A DNA stretch of 64,000 nucleotides, from positions 248,001 to 312,000 of the forward strand of contig JAIQFK010000005.1 of the NCBI GenBank assembly GCA_020073305.1, read 5' to 3'. Shown one piece after another: positions 34,099 to 41,739 of this stretch. The position numbers and the translations under genes are program-made. Numbering within the stretch: position 1 is the first letter of the stretch; the number at the start of each line of letters is the position of its first letter. The stretch is from Terriglobia bacterium. Lineage in GTDB: Bacteria > Acidobacteriota > Terriglobia > Bryobacterales > Bryobacteraceae. Under the pieces are notes generated by a model that worked only from the letters and a program-made list of their open reading frames with translations, did no database searches and was not told where the DNA came from.

Positions 34099-35115
34099 AT
34101 GTCAGACGACGTAAGTCCCGCGATTTCAATCGTAATCGCGGTTCATAATGCGGCGCCGATGCTGGATGAGTGTCTGGATTCGCTCTCGAAGTCGTCGCTG
34201 AAGCCGCTCGAATGCCTGGTGGTGGATGATGGATCCACCGACGACGCCGCCGCGGTTGCCGAGCGGCATGGCGTACGCGTCATCGTTCTCCCCCGGCGTC
34301 GCGGCCCGGCGGGTGCTCGTAATGCCGGCGCGCGCCAGGCAAAAGGCTCAGTGGTTTTGTTCCTGGATGCGGATGTCCGCGTCCACGCGGACGCCATCGC
34401 GCGCATCGCGGAGCACTTTCGCCGGGAACCGTCGCTCGATGCCGTAATCGGCGCTTACGACGACTCGCCGGCGGCCCGGCCGTTCGTCTCGCAATATCGA
34501 AACCTGCTGCATTGCTCCACGCACCGGCAGGGGCACCCGGAGGCGTCCACGTTCTGGTCGGCCTGCGGCGCGCTACGCAGGGAAACATTCCTTCGCCACG
34601 CCGGCTTCGATGAGCGTTTTGACCGCCCGGCCATCGAAGACATTGAGCTCGGTTCGCGTCTCAAAGCCGGAGGCGCGCGCATTCTTCTCGATCCCGCCGT
34701 CCAGGTACAGCACCTCAAGTGCTGGACGTTCCTGAACATGATCGAGACCGATATCTTCCACCGCGGCATTCCCTGGACCCGCCTGATCCTGAGTTCGGGA
34801 TCTATGCCCAACGATTTGAACGTGCGCTGGAGCCAGCGGGTGAGCACCGTGCTGGCATTCGTGCTGGGAGGAGCGCTGGTACTGGGGGCACGCTACACAG
34901 CCCTCGCGAGCGTGCTTGCACTCATCCGCTTGAACTGGCCGTTTTACAGCCTCGTTTCAAGAAGACAAGGCCCTTGGTTTGCCTTGCGCGCCGCGCCGCT
35001 TCACTTCCTGTTCCACTTCTATTGCGGCCTCGCGTTCCTGCTGGGCGGGACGATGCATCTGTTCAGCAGAACTCCTTCAGCCGCGTCCGAGATTCCTGAC
35101 CAGCAGATTTCCTGA
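34099..35115 (+). CDS. Family 2 glycosyltransferase, membrane-anchored
   Basis: 338 residues. The GT-A nucleotide-sugar domain is clear: AISIVIAVHNAAPMLDECLDSL, CLVVDDGSTDDAA, GPAGARNAGARQAKGSVVLFLDADV with the metal-binding DAD, and the acceptor/catalytic segment GFDERFDRPAIEDIELGSRL. Two or three hydrophobic segments follow (VLAFVLGGALVLGARYTALASVLAL, FHFYCGLAFLLGGTMHLF), which places it at the inner membrane. It would add sugars to a lipid-linked or surface glycan. No other glycan genes are adjacent, so the product is unknown. A -10 box only 7 bases before the ATG suggests a leaderless message. Confidence 0.9.
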   Translation: MSDDVSPAISIVIAVHNAAPMLDECLDSLSKSSLKPLECLVVDDGSTDDAAAVAERHGVRVIVLPRRRGPAGARNAGARQAKGSVVLFLDADVRVHADAIARIAEHFRREPSLDAVIGAYDDSPAARPFVSQYRNLLHCSTHRQGHPEASTFWSACGALRRETFLRHAGFDERFDRPAIEDIELGSRLKAGGARILLDPAVQVQHLKCWTFLNMIETDIFHRGIPWTRLILSSGSMPNDLNVRWSQRVSTVLAFVLGGALVLGARYTALASVLALIRLNWPFYSLVSRRQGPWFALRAAPLHFLFHFYCGLAFLLGGTMHLFSRTPSAASEIPDQQIS

Positions 35116-35139
35116 CCGGCGAAGGGACGTCACGAGCGG

Positions 35140-35343
35140 CTAACGCGCATGGCTGTCAAGGCCGTCGCCGCTTGGGGGGATTTGAATCGCGTCAGCCTCA
35201 GCCCGGCGTTTCAGAAACTGGGCCGCGGCCCGGAGGCGCAGCTCAATCCGATCGGCCGGAATTTGCAACTCATCGGCCAGTTGGCGAATCGATTCGCCAT
35301 TCAGAAAACGTTCATAAAGTTCCACGGCAAATGGATGGTTCAT
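35140..35343 (-). CDS. Small HTH-like protein, 67 aa, behind a PhaR-type operator
   Basis: Sequence begins MNHPFAVELYERFLNGESIR and continues QLADELQIPADRIELRLRAA, which looks like a small helix-turn-helix of the resolvase/Myb type, followed by a basic helix and a polar tail. No ribosome-binding site is obvious. Support for its being real comes from context: the aceA terminator ends just upstream and a CTGC-N3-GCAG palindrome (35394-35404) sits 50 bases before the start. I do not recognise a named family. An opposite-strand frame of 86 codons covers the same bases but looks like a shadow. Confidence 0.5.
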   Translation of the reverse strand: MNHPFAVELYERFLNGESIRQLADELQIPADRIELRLRAAAQFLKRRAEADAIQIPPSGDGLDSHAR

Positions 35344-35393
35344 GATGGCACTCGATGGATATGGATAAGGAAATTGGACCCGCCAGCAGTATC

Positions 35394-35404
35394 CTGCATT
35401 GCAG
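35394..35404. promoter_or_regulatory. PhaR-type operator CTGCATTGCAG
   Basis: Perfect CTGC-N3-GCAG palindrome, the motif reported for PhaR of alphaproteobacteria. It lies between the aceA terminator and the 67-aa gene, so it most likely controls that gene. Inference by motif match. Confidence 0.5.
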
Positions 35405-35438
35405 TATAAAAATCAAGGGGGACCACAGTGGGTCCCCC
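35404..35438 (-). terminator. Rho-independent terminator of aceA
   Basis: Read on the minus strand, GGGGGACC and GGTCCCCC form an 8-bp stem with a 6-base loop (35417-35438), followed by a T-rich run (TTGATTTTTATAC). It lies 26 bases after the aceA stop and has the full stem plus T-tract form. Confidence 0.85.
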
Positions 35439-35464
35439 GCAGGAAGGAAACCGGGGCGAGCCGT

Positions 35465-36805
35465 TTAATCGTTGGCGTCTGCGCCGCCAGGGATAGCAGC
35501 GCCGTTACCCGACCGGAGCGCCCCAGCCAGGGAGAATTGTTCGGTTTCGGTTGATCCTTCAAGAGCCGTAGTGGACGCGTTCCCACCGGAAATCGTCTGC
35601 TGTAACTCGTCGAAATAGCCGGTGCCGACAAACCGCTGGTGGCGTACGGCGCCGTAGCCGTGCTCGTGCGCCAGCTGGAACTCGTTTTCCTGCAGGTTGG
35701 CGTACGCGGTCATGCCGGTGTTGGCGTATTCGTGGGCCAGCTCGAACATACTCATGTTCAGCGCATGGAATCCCGCCAGGGTGACGAACTGGAATTTGTA
35801 GCCCATCGCGCCCAGTTCGCTCTGGAAGCGGGCGATCGTCGGATCATCCAGCTTCTTCTTCCAGTGGAACGACGGCGAGCAGTTGTAGGCCAGCAGCTTG
35901 CCGGGGTACCGGTCATGGATGGCCTCGGCGAAGCGCCTGGCCTCCTTCAGGTTGGGCTCAGAGGTCTCACACCAAAGCAGGTCCGCGTACGGTGCGTACG
36001 CCAAACCCCTGGCAATGGCCGATTCGATGCCGCCCCGGAAATGGAAGAATCCTTCCTGGGTGCGCCGCCTGCCAACCAGGAAAGGCTCGTCCAGTGGATC
36101 GGAATCGCTCAGCAGCAAGCTCGCGCTGTTGGCATCGGTCCGGGCGATGAGCACAGTGGGGACGCCGAGAATGTCGGCCGCCAGGCGCGCGGCAACCAGC
36201 TTGTCCACGAACTCGCTGGTGGGGACCACCACTTTTCCGCCCATGTGGCCGCACTTTTTGGCCGAGGACAGCTGGTCTTCGAAATGCACCGCGGCGGCGC
36301 CCGCTTCGATCATCGCCTTCATGAGTTCGAAAGCGTTGAGCGGACCGCCAAAACCCGCTTCCGCGTCGGCCACGATGGGAGCAAACCAGTAGGTGTGATT
36401 CGCGCCGCTCGAATGATGGATCTGATCCGCTCGCAAAAACGCGTTATTGATAGCCTTCACCACGGCCGGGACGCTGTTGGCCGGATAGAGACTTTGGTCG
36501 GGGTACATCTGGCCTGCCAGATTGGCATCTCCGGCCACCTGCCACCCGCTGAGGTAGATGGCTTTCAAGCCGGCCTGCACCTGTTGCACGGCCTGGTTGC
36601 CCGTAAGGGCGCCCAGCGCGGCCAGGTAGGGCTCTGTTTCCAGAAGCCGCCAGAATCTCTCGGCCCCCGCCCGGGCCAGTGTGTACTCGATGGGGAGTGT
36701 GCCGCGCAGCCGTACGACTTCGTCGGCACTGTACCGGCGGACAATCCCTTTCCAGCGCGGGTCGCTATGCCAATTCCGTGAGATCTCAGAGGCGTCTTTG
36801 AACAT
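35465..36805 (-). CDS. aceA: Isocitrate lyase
   Basis: 446 residues. Cleaves isocitrate to glyoxylate and succinate, the first step of the glyoxylate shunt for growth on acetate or fatty acids and for turning stored polyhydroxyalkanoate into sugars. The catalytic loop [12 protein letters not shown] carries the essential cysteine; other hallmarks are [31 protein letters not shown] and [12 protein letters not shown]. The start [12 protein letters not shown] is chosen at 36805 because it matches the family length; the frame extends to 36862. AGGAG lies 14 bases before the ATG, further than usual. Divergent from aceB; a promoter (TTGAGC, 18 bases, TGTAAT) overlaps an imperfect PhaR-like site. Confidence 0.96.
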   Translation of the reverse strand: MFKDASEISRNWHSDPRWKGIVRRYSADEVVRLRGTLPIEYTLARAGAERFWRLLETEPYLAALGALTGNQAVQQVQAGLKAIYLSGWQVAGDANLAGQMYPDQSLYPANSVPAVVKAINNAFLRADQIHHSSGANHTYWFAPIVADAEAGFGGPLNAFELMKAMIEAGAAAVHFEDQLSSAKKCGHMGGKVVVPTSEFVDKLVAARLAADILGVPTVLIARTDANSASLLLSDSDPLDEPFLVGRRRTQEGFFHFRGGIESAIARGLAYAPYADLLWCETSEPNLKEARRFAEAIHDRYPGKLLAYNCSPSFHWKKKLDDPTIARFQSELGAMGYKFQFVTLAGFHALNMSMFELAHEYANTGMTAYANLQENEFQLAHEHGYGAVRHQRFVGTGYFDELQQTISGGNASTTALEGSTETEQFSLAGALRSGNGAAIPGGADAND

Positions 36806-36832
36806 GGTTCGGTGGTGAACTCCTGCAACTGC

Positions 36833-36862
36833 ATTACAACGCGGTACGGCCTCCCGGCTCAA
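36833..36862 (-). promoter_or_regulatory. aceA promoter with overlapping imperfect PhaR-like site
   Basis: On the minus strand TTGAGC (36857-36862), an 18-base spacer and TGTAAT (36833-36838). On the plus strand, CTGCATTACAAC at 36829-36840 differs at two positions from CTGCATTGCAGC and covers the -10 box, where a repressor would block transcription. A second imperfect site, TTGCAGTGCG, lies at 36922-36931 in front of aceB. Confidence 0.4.
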
Positions 36863-36959
36863 CTGAAGTGGGCCGATTCGGACGAGTGGTCCGGTTTGGA
36901 CGACAGGACGGGCGATATTTGTTGCAGTGCGTTAGGATGCGCGGAGAGCTACCAGAGCC

Positions 36960-38528
36960 ATGTTCGCCACCCAAGAGCAGCAGATTCCACACCCCGCCTG
37001 CGAGTCCGAGAGTTCTATACTCACGGCGGAGGCCGCGCGTTTTCTCACCAAACTGTCCAAGGCCTTCGAGCCTCGCCGTCAACAACTTCTGGAAGCGCGG
37101 CGAGAGCGCCAGCGGGAAATTGACCGCGGCAACATGCCGGATTTTCTGGCGGAAACCGCGCACATCCGTCAATCAGAGTGGAAAGTTGCTCCCCTGCCGC
37201 CAGCTCTGCTCGACCGGCGTGTCGAGATCACCGGGCCGGTGGAACGCAAGATGATGATCAACGCCATGAATTCCGGCGCGAATGTGTTCATGGCGGACCT
37301 CGAGGATTCCACCTCTCCCATGTGGGAGAACGTCATTGAGGGCCAGGTCAACCTGCGCGATGCGGTGAATGGAACCATCGAATACACCAGCCCGGAGGGC
37401 AAGCGATACCAGCTTTGCCAGAACCCCGCGGTGCTTATGGTCCGGCCGCGGGGCTGGCACCTCGACGAAAAGCATTTCCTGGTGGACGGGCAGCCGGTCT
37501 CGGCGTCGCTCTTTGATTTCGGCCTGTTTTGGTTCCACAACGCCCGCACGCTCGTCAAGAACTGGCAACGCCCGTATTTCTACCTGCCCAAGCTGGAGAG
37601 CCATCTTGAAGCGCGCTTGTGGAACGACGTTTTTGTCTTCGCCCAGCAGGAATCCGGCATCGCGCACGGAACCATTCGGGCAACGGTTCTGGTGGAGACC
37701 ATCCTGGCCGCATTTGAGATGGACGAGATTCTTTGGGAACTGAAGGATCACTGCGCCGGCTTGAACTGCGGGCGCTGGGATTACATTTTCAGCTTTATCA
37801 AGAAGTTCCGGAACCACCCTGGCTTTGTGCTGCCCGATCGCGCCCAGGTCACTATGGACCGGCACTTCCTGAGTTCGTATGTGGATCTGCTGATCCACAC
37901 CTGCCATCGGCGCGGCGCTCACGCCATGGGCGGAATGGCCGCTCAGATCCCCATCAAAAACGATGCGGCGGCCAACACAGCGGCTATGAAACGCGTGCGC
38001 CAAGACAAGTTGCGCGAGGTCTGGGCCGGGCATGATGGCACCTGGGTAGCTCATCCGGGGCTGGTTCCGCTGGCAAGAGAGGTATTCGACACCTACATGC
38101 GCCTGCCCAACCAGATCGGCCGCAGGCCGGAAGTTCACATCACGGCAGCAGACCTTCTCACCGTGCCGCAAGGCGAGATCACCGAGGACGGTCTGACGCG
38201 GAATATCGACGTCGGGCTGCAATACCTGGCGGCCTGGGTGCGCGGCAATGGCTGCGTGCCGATCTACAACCTGATGGAAGACGCGGCAACCGCCGAAATC
38301 TGCCGGGCGCAGCTCTGGCAGTGGGTCAAGCACGCCGCGCGCTTATCCGACGGGCGAGCCATCACGGCTACGCTGGTGGAGGACATGATCCAGCGCCAGG
38401 GCGACAAGCTCCGCGAGTCCATTCCGGGGCAGGCCGTCGAGCAGGCGTGCCGCACCTACCAGGAGATGATTTTCAGCCCTGATTTTCCGGATTTTCTGAC
38501 GCTCCGCGCTTACGCCTTCCTGGATTAG
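36960..38528 (+). CDS. aceB: Malate synthase A
   Basis: 522 residues. Condenses glyoxylate with acetyl-CoA to malate, the second glyoxylate-shunt step, and pairs with the divergent aceA. Family segments are FMADLEDSTSPMWENVIEGQVNL, RPRGWHLDEKH, FYLPKLESHLEARLWNDVF, IRATVLVETILAAFEMDEIL, NCGRWDYIFSFIKK and GGMAAQIPIKND, covering the catalytic arginine and the metal-binding glutamate/aspartate. The length is normal for the A form (about 530). The stop touches a perfect PhaR-type palindrome (38528-38540) that belongs to the next gene's upstream region. Confidence 0.96.
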   Translation: MFATQEQQIPHPACESESSILTAEAARFLTKLSKAFEPRRQQLLEARRERQREIDRGNMPDFLAETAHIRQSEWKVAPLPPALLDRRVEITGPVERKMMINAMNSGANVFMADLEDSTSPMWENVIEGQVNLRDAVNGTIEYTSPEGKRYQLCQNPAVLMVRPRGWHLDEKHFLVDGQPVSASLFDFGLFWFHNARTLVKNWQRPYFYLPKLESHLEARLWNDVFVFAQQESGIAHGTIRATVLVETILAAFEMDEILWELKDHCAGLNCGRWDYIFSFIKKFRNHPGFVLPDRAQVTMDRHFLSSYVDLLIHTCHRRGAHAMGGMAAQIPIKNDAAANTAAMKRVRQDKLREVWAGHDGTWVAHPGLVPLAREVFDTYMRLPNQIGRRPEVHITAADLLTVPQGEITEDGLTRNIDVGLQYLAAWVRGNGCVPIYNLMEDAATAEICRAQLWQWVKHAARLSDGRAITATLVEDMIQRQGDKLRESIPGQAVEQACRTYQEMIFSPDFPDFLTLRAYAFLD

Positions 38529-38540
38529 CTGCACTGCAGC
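38528..38540. promoter_or_regulatory. PhaR-type operator GCTGCACTGCAGC
   Basis: Perfect 6-bp inverted repeat around one base, containing CTGC-ACT-GCAG. It lies 9 bases upstream of a possible promoter (CTGGAC 38550-38555, 18 bases, CATACT 38574-38579) for the TPR-HTH regulator gene. Confidence 0.55.
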
Positions 38541-38600
38541 AAGATGGGGCTGGACAACGCCTTCAGACCGCCGCATACTTCAGGTAGGGAGGGCCTTGGT

Positions 38601-40232
38601 ATGTTGACTGCCCTGGTCACCCAGCTCCAGGAAGATCTCGCTTTCCGCCGGATTGATAGCGGCATGAGGGCGCTCGAAGCCAACCGGCCCGCTTTGGCCG
38701 GGCTCGATCCCGCGCAGCCTGGCGCCGCCATCCTAGTCGGTTGCGTGGCCCAGTGGGTGGATATCGGTTTCGACGGTCCCGAATTGCTGCGCGATCTGCT
38801 GGGCCGCTTCGCGACCCAATGCAGGGCCCGGCTGCCGCTGCTCGATTACCTGCATTTACGAATGGCGGAAGGCCTCCTCGCCATGGTGGAAGAGGAGATC
38901 GAGCAAGCCACTCGCCATTTCCAATTCGTGCAATCGGTGGAAGAAGAGATCCGGGATACGCAACTGCTTGCCATCTCGAATTTCTGGATCGGCCGCTGCC
39001 TGCGCAAGGAAGGGCGGTACGATGATGCCCTCAGTTACACGATCAAGGGAAAGACCCTCGCGCTCGAGCGCGGTTACGCCAAGATGGCCGCGATCATGCA
39101 GGTCCTGGAAAGCTGGTTGCTGTTTCAAAAGGGAAAGCTGAGCGAAGCGACCACCATTCTGCATGAGGCGGAAGCGGCCTTGAGCGAGACCGACGATTTT
39201 ATCAGCCGGGGCAACATTCGATCCGCGTACGGACGCGTGGCTCGCCGCCAGGGACGGTACGACCGCGCGCTCGAACACTTCGAAAGCTCACTTGCCGAAT
39301 ACAAGCAACGCGACCCACAGCATCTCAACCTGGCACGCGCGCTGGTCAACACGGCGTTCGTCAAACGCCTGATCGCACTGGAACTCCAGAATTCGATCGA
39401 CGAGGAACTCGCCCGGCGGCGGTCCGGCTCGTTGCCGGAGAAGGCCGTTGAAACCTCACGCGCGCGAAGATCTCAAATCGAACGCCTGCGGAGCGAGGCC
39501 GTGGCGCAGCTCTCCGAAGCGCTCGGCATCTACGTCCGGCACCACAATCATCGGGGCATCGGCAGCGTTCATATCAACTACGGTTACCTGTACCTGGACG
39601 AAGGCGACCTCGACCACGCGTCCGCCGAAGGGGCCGAAGCCTTCCGGCATGGCGAGGAAAAACGAGACTACATCCTGATGGCGCGGGCGCGCACGCTCCA
39701 ATGCATGGCTGAAAATGCCCGGCTGGAGGAGCAGATCGACGAAGACACGGGGCCTCACGCACACCTTGCCCATGATTTTGCGCGCGACGCGGTGGAATAT
39801 GCGCAACAGACCCAGAACCGGCGCTTGCTGGCCCGAACGCTCGTCTGGCAGGGGCTGACTTACAGCAACGATAGCCGCGGGGACCATGACGCCGCGCGGC
39901 GATGCTGCGATGCAGCTCTCGCTCTACTGCGGCCGGGAGGACAGTCCTTCTGGCAAGACCTCGAGACGCTCAAGGCCAAGGTCCGGCACTCGGGACAGAT
40001 CGATGCCTCCTTACAGGAGTGGTCCGAGGGCCAGACCGGAGACAAGACGTTCCAGCAGATCACGGAGGAGTTTGCCAGTATCATCATCCCGCGGGTTTGG
40101 GAACGCGAGGAGCGGAAAATCTCACGGGTAGCCCAAAAACTATCCATCTCGCCCAAGAAGGTTCGCCGGGTTCTGGATGCCGCCGGCCTCACCGGCGAGA
40201 AGCGCCAGCGCGTTCCCGTGCACTCCCGCTAG
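38601..40232 (+). CDS. TPR-repeat transcriptional regulator with C-terminal HTH
   Basis: 543 residues from the ATG at 38601, preceded by GGGAGG 8 bases away; an upstream ATG at 38544 is less likely because a promoter lies between. The body is built of TPR-like helical repeats: TQLLAISNFWIGRCLRKEGRYDDALSY, RGNIRSAYGRVARRQGRYDRALEHFESS, HRGIGSVHINYGYLYLDEGDLDHASAE. The C-terminal end EERKISRVAQKLSISPKKVRRVLDAAGL is a Fis/resolvase-type helix-turn-helix. No enzymatic domain is present. It probably binds a protein or peptide signal through the repeats and controls nearby C2 or storage genes; this is inferred from position between aceB and phaR and from the PhaR-type operator upstream. Confidence 0.75.
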   Translation: MLTALVTQLQEDLAFRRIDSGMRALEANRPALAGLDPAQPGAAILVGCVAQWVDIGFDGPELLRDLLGRFATQCRARLPLLDYLHLRMAEGLLAMVEEEIEQATRHFQFVQSVEEEIRDTQLLAISNFWIGRCLRKEGRYDDALSYTIKGKTLALERGYAKMAAIMQVLESWLLFQKGKLSEATTILHEAEAALSETDDFISRGNIRSAYGRVARRQGRYDRALEHFESSLAEYKQRDPQHLNLARALVNTAFVKRLIALELQNSIDEELARRRSGSLPEKAVETSRARRSQIERLRSEAVAQLSEALGIYVRHHNHRGIGSVHINYGYLYLDEGDLDHASAEGAEAFRHGEEKRDYILMARARTLQCMAENARLEEQIDEDTGPHAHLAHDFARDAVEYAQQTQNRRLLARTLVWQGLTYSNDSRGDHDAARRCCDAALALLRPGGQSFWQDLETLKAKVRHSGQIDASLQEWSEGQTGDKTFQQITEEFASIIIPRVWEREERKISRVAQKLSISPKKVRRVLDAAGLTGEKRQRVPVHSR

Positions 40233-40247
40233 TTGTGCGTTGCAGCA
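40233..40247. promoter_or_regulatory. Imperfect PhaR-type site
   Basis: TTGTGCGTTGCAGCA matches 12 of 15 bases of the palindrome at 40855-40869. It lies between two convergent genes, so a promoter role is unclear; it may be chance. Confidence 0.2.
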
Positions 40248-40274
40248 AACATTCCCCTACACGGCGGGATGCCA

Positions 40275-40808
40275 TCACGGGCGGCGTGCAGTTCGGCGGC
40301 GACGCTTGCGCTTTTGCGGGGAGGGCTCGGCAAGGGTCCGCTCCAGTTCCTCGATGCGGCGGCGGAGTTCGTTCACGTCCGATGCTTCGCGCGGCAGATC
40401 AGCAGCCCCCACCGGGCCGGGGGGCCGTGCACCCGGAGACATCATCATCTGCATCCAGTCGAAGGGCGGCAGGGAGTGCGAGAACCCGCGATAGGCATTC
40501 TGGTACATGTCGAGGATCGCCCGCATGTACTTCAGGAAGCCCTCCTGGCTGGCCTTGCCGGTGGCAATCACTATCTGGCGCAGAATGTCGAGGGGTAAGG
40601 CGGAATCACGGTTCTTCGCGCCTTCGACGATAATCTGAGTCAGCACCAGGCGCGTAATGTCCTCTCCGGTTGTGGCGTCCATGGCTTGCACCTCGATTCC
40701 CTCGCGCAACATCCCGGCGACGTCGTCCAGATTCACATAACGGCTGTTCGTCGTGTCATAGAGACGGCGGTTCTCGTATTTTCTGATGATGACCTTGTCG
40801 GCTTTCAT
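40275..40808 (-). CDS. phaR: PhaR, polyhydroxyalkanoate-responsive repressor
   Basis: 177 residues. PhaR binds both PHA granules and DNA and represses phasin and its own gene until polymer accumulates. The N-terminal DNA/PHA-binding domain is highly typical: KADKVIIRKYENRRLYDTTN and SRYVNLDDVAGMLREG. The second domain has DATTGEDITRLVLTQIIVEG. The tail has a proline-rich part, a coiled coil (VNELRRRIEELERTL) and a basic end (KRKRRRRTARR). The start at 40808 is chosen by family alignment, though the frame is open to 40862. A perfect operator-like palindrome lies 47 bases upstream, shared with the divergent phasin gene, consistent with autoregulation. Confidence 0.93.
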   Translation of the reverse strand: MKADKVIIRKYENRRLYDTTNSRYVNLDDVAGMLREGIEVQAMDATTGEDITRLVLTQIIVEGAKNRDSALPLDILRQIVIATGKASQEGFLKYMRAILDMYQNAYRGFSHSLPPFDWMQMMMSPGARPPGPVGAADLPREASDVNELRRRIEELERTLAEPSPQKRKRRRRTARRP

Positions 40809-40854
40809 CCAAATTGAGCCTTGACACTCCCGGCAGCCAGCGCCACAATGGAGT

Positions 40855-40869
40855 TGCTGCATTGCAGCA
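40855..40869. promoter_or_regulatory. PhaR operator TGCTGCATTGCAGCA between phaR and phasin genes
   Basis: Perfect 7-bp inverted repeat around one base, containing CTGC-ATT-GCAG. It directly abuts a possible phasin promoter (TTTGCG 40870-40875, 18 bases, TAGTAA 40894-40899) and lies 47 bases before phaR and 40 bases before the phasin start. Position and motif fit the autoregulatory PhaR site known from other bacteria. Confidence 0.75.
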
Positions 40870-40909
40870 TTTGCGCCGCCCCCCCCGAAACGCTAGTAAG
40901 TAGCTAATC

Positions 40910-41230
40910 ATGAACACGAAGGCGAAGTCAACCGAGCACTCGGTCCCCGATCCTGTGTCCGCATCTGTACTGTTCTTCACGGACATGGCCCTACAGGGAG
41001 TTCAGAAGTTCGTGGATGCCCAAAAGCACCTGCTGGACCTGACGGTCGAGCAGAGCGCCCTGATCACGAACGCAACAAAAGATTACACGGATGCAACGTG
41101 CAGATTTGCGGCTATCCTGACCGGCGTGGTGCGGCAATCCACGGAGCGGGCCGTGGCTGCGGGCAAGTCGGTGCTAGAGTCTGCTGCAAAGCAAAACGCA
41201 TTCACTCGATCCGCCTCGGGCGCAGACTAA
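40910..41230 (+). CDS. Phasin-family protein
   Basis: 106 residues, no signal peptide, helical and amphipathic: ASVLFFTDMALQGVQKFVDAQKHLLDLTVEQSALITNATKDY and STERAVAAGKSVLESAAKQNAF. These long heptad-like helices are typical of phasins, which coat polyhydroxyalkanoate granules. Assignment rests mainly on helix pattern and context: it is divergent from phaR across a PhaR-type operator and is followed by PhaE-like and PhaC genes. The sequence itself is too short and simple for certainty. Confidence 0.72.
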   Translation: MNTKAKSTEHSVPDPVSASVLFFTDMALQGVQKFVDAQKHLLDLTVEQSALITNATKDYTDATCRFAAILTGVVRQSTERAVAAGKSVLESAAKQNAFTRSASGAD

Positions 41231-41242
41231 CCTTCTCGGCTC

Positions 41243-41316
41243 AGGCCGGCCGGCGCTCCGTTACCCCGGCTGACGCGTCGGGGTCCCATTCCCCCTGCGT
41301 AGCGCCGGCTTGGCCT
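41243..41316 (+). ncRNA. Structured RNA element between the phasin and PhaE-like genes
   Basis: AGGCC plus GCCGGCGCT (41243-41257) pairs with AGCGCCGGC plus GGCCT (41301-41316), 14 base pairs with one small internal loop. Inside it ACCCCG (41263-41268) pairs with CGGGGT (41279-41284). No T-run follows, so it is not a simple terminator. It may set the ratio of phasin to synthase expression by processing or attenuation. Inference. Confidence 0.4.
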
Positions 41317-41347
41317 GTTAGATGTAACCTGTGGGGAGGGCAACACC

Positions 41348-41737
41348 ATGAAGGAAAAAGATAGCGGCTCCGCGCAGAGCAATCCTTCCGAGAGCAGCAG
41401 GCCTTTCGATCCCCTGGAAGCGTGGAAGAGCATGCGTGATGCGAGCCTCGAAGTGTGGGCTAAAGGGTTGACGGAGGCGGTCAACACCGATGCCTATACC
41501 CAGGCGACGGGCGCCATGCTGGACGCGTATTTGTCCGCGTCGGCGCCTTTTCGCGAGGTCATGCAGAAATCGATGGCACAGGCCCTCGAACAGCTTGGTC
41601 TGCCGACGCGCGCCGACTTCGAAAGCCTGGCCGAACGCATGACCCACCTGGAAATGCGCTTGGATGATATGGACGCCAAACTGGATCAGCTTGCCCGGCC
41701 CCGCCCGGCGAGATCGAAATCCAAGAAGCTAAAATAA
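41348..41737 (+). CDS. PhaE-like subunit / phasin-like protein of class III PHA synthase
   Basis: 129 residues, soluble, helical. The C-terminal half LGLPTRADFESLAERMTHLEMRLDDMDAKLDQLARP is the LPTR-D motif plus coiled coil shared by PhaE subunits and PhaF/PhaI-type phasins, with a basic Lys/Arg-rich end. Ordinary PhaE proteins are about 350 residues, so this is a short form. It ends 2 bases before phaC, and class III PhaC needs a PhaE partner, which supports the role. GGGGAGGG lies 8 bases before the ATG. Confidence 0.72.
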   Translation: MKEKDSGSAQSNPSESSRPFDPLEAWKSMRDASLEVWAKGLTEAVNTDAYTQATGAMLDAYLSASAPFREVMQKSMAQALEQLGLPTRADFESLAERMTHLEMRLDDMDAKLDQLARPRPARSKSKKLK

Positions 41738-41739
41738 GC

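Noticed and set aside
35639-36781. 380-codon frame on the plus strand
   Set aside because: Antisense to isocitrate lyase and without motifs.
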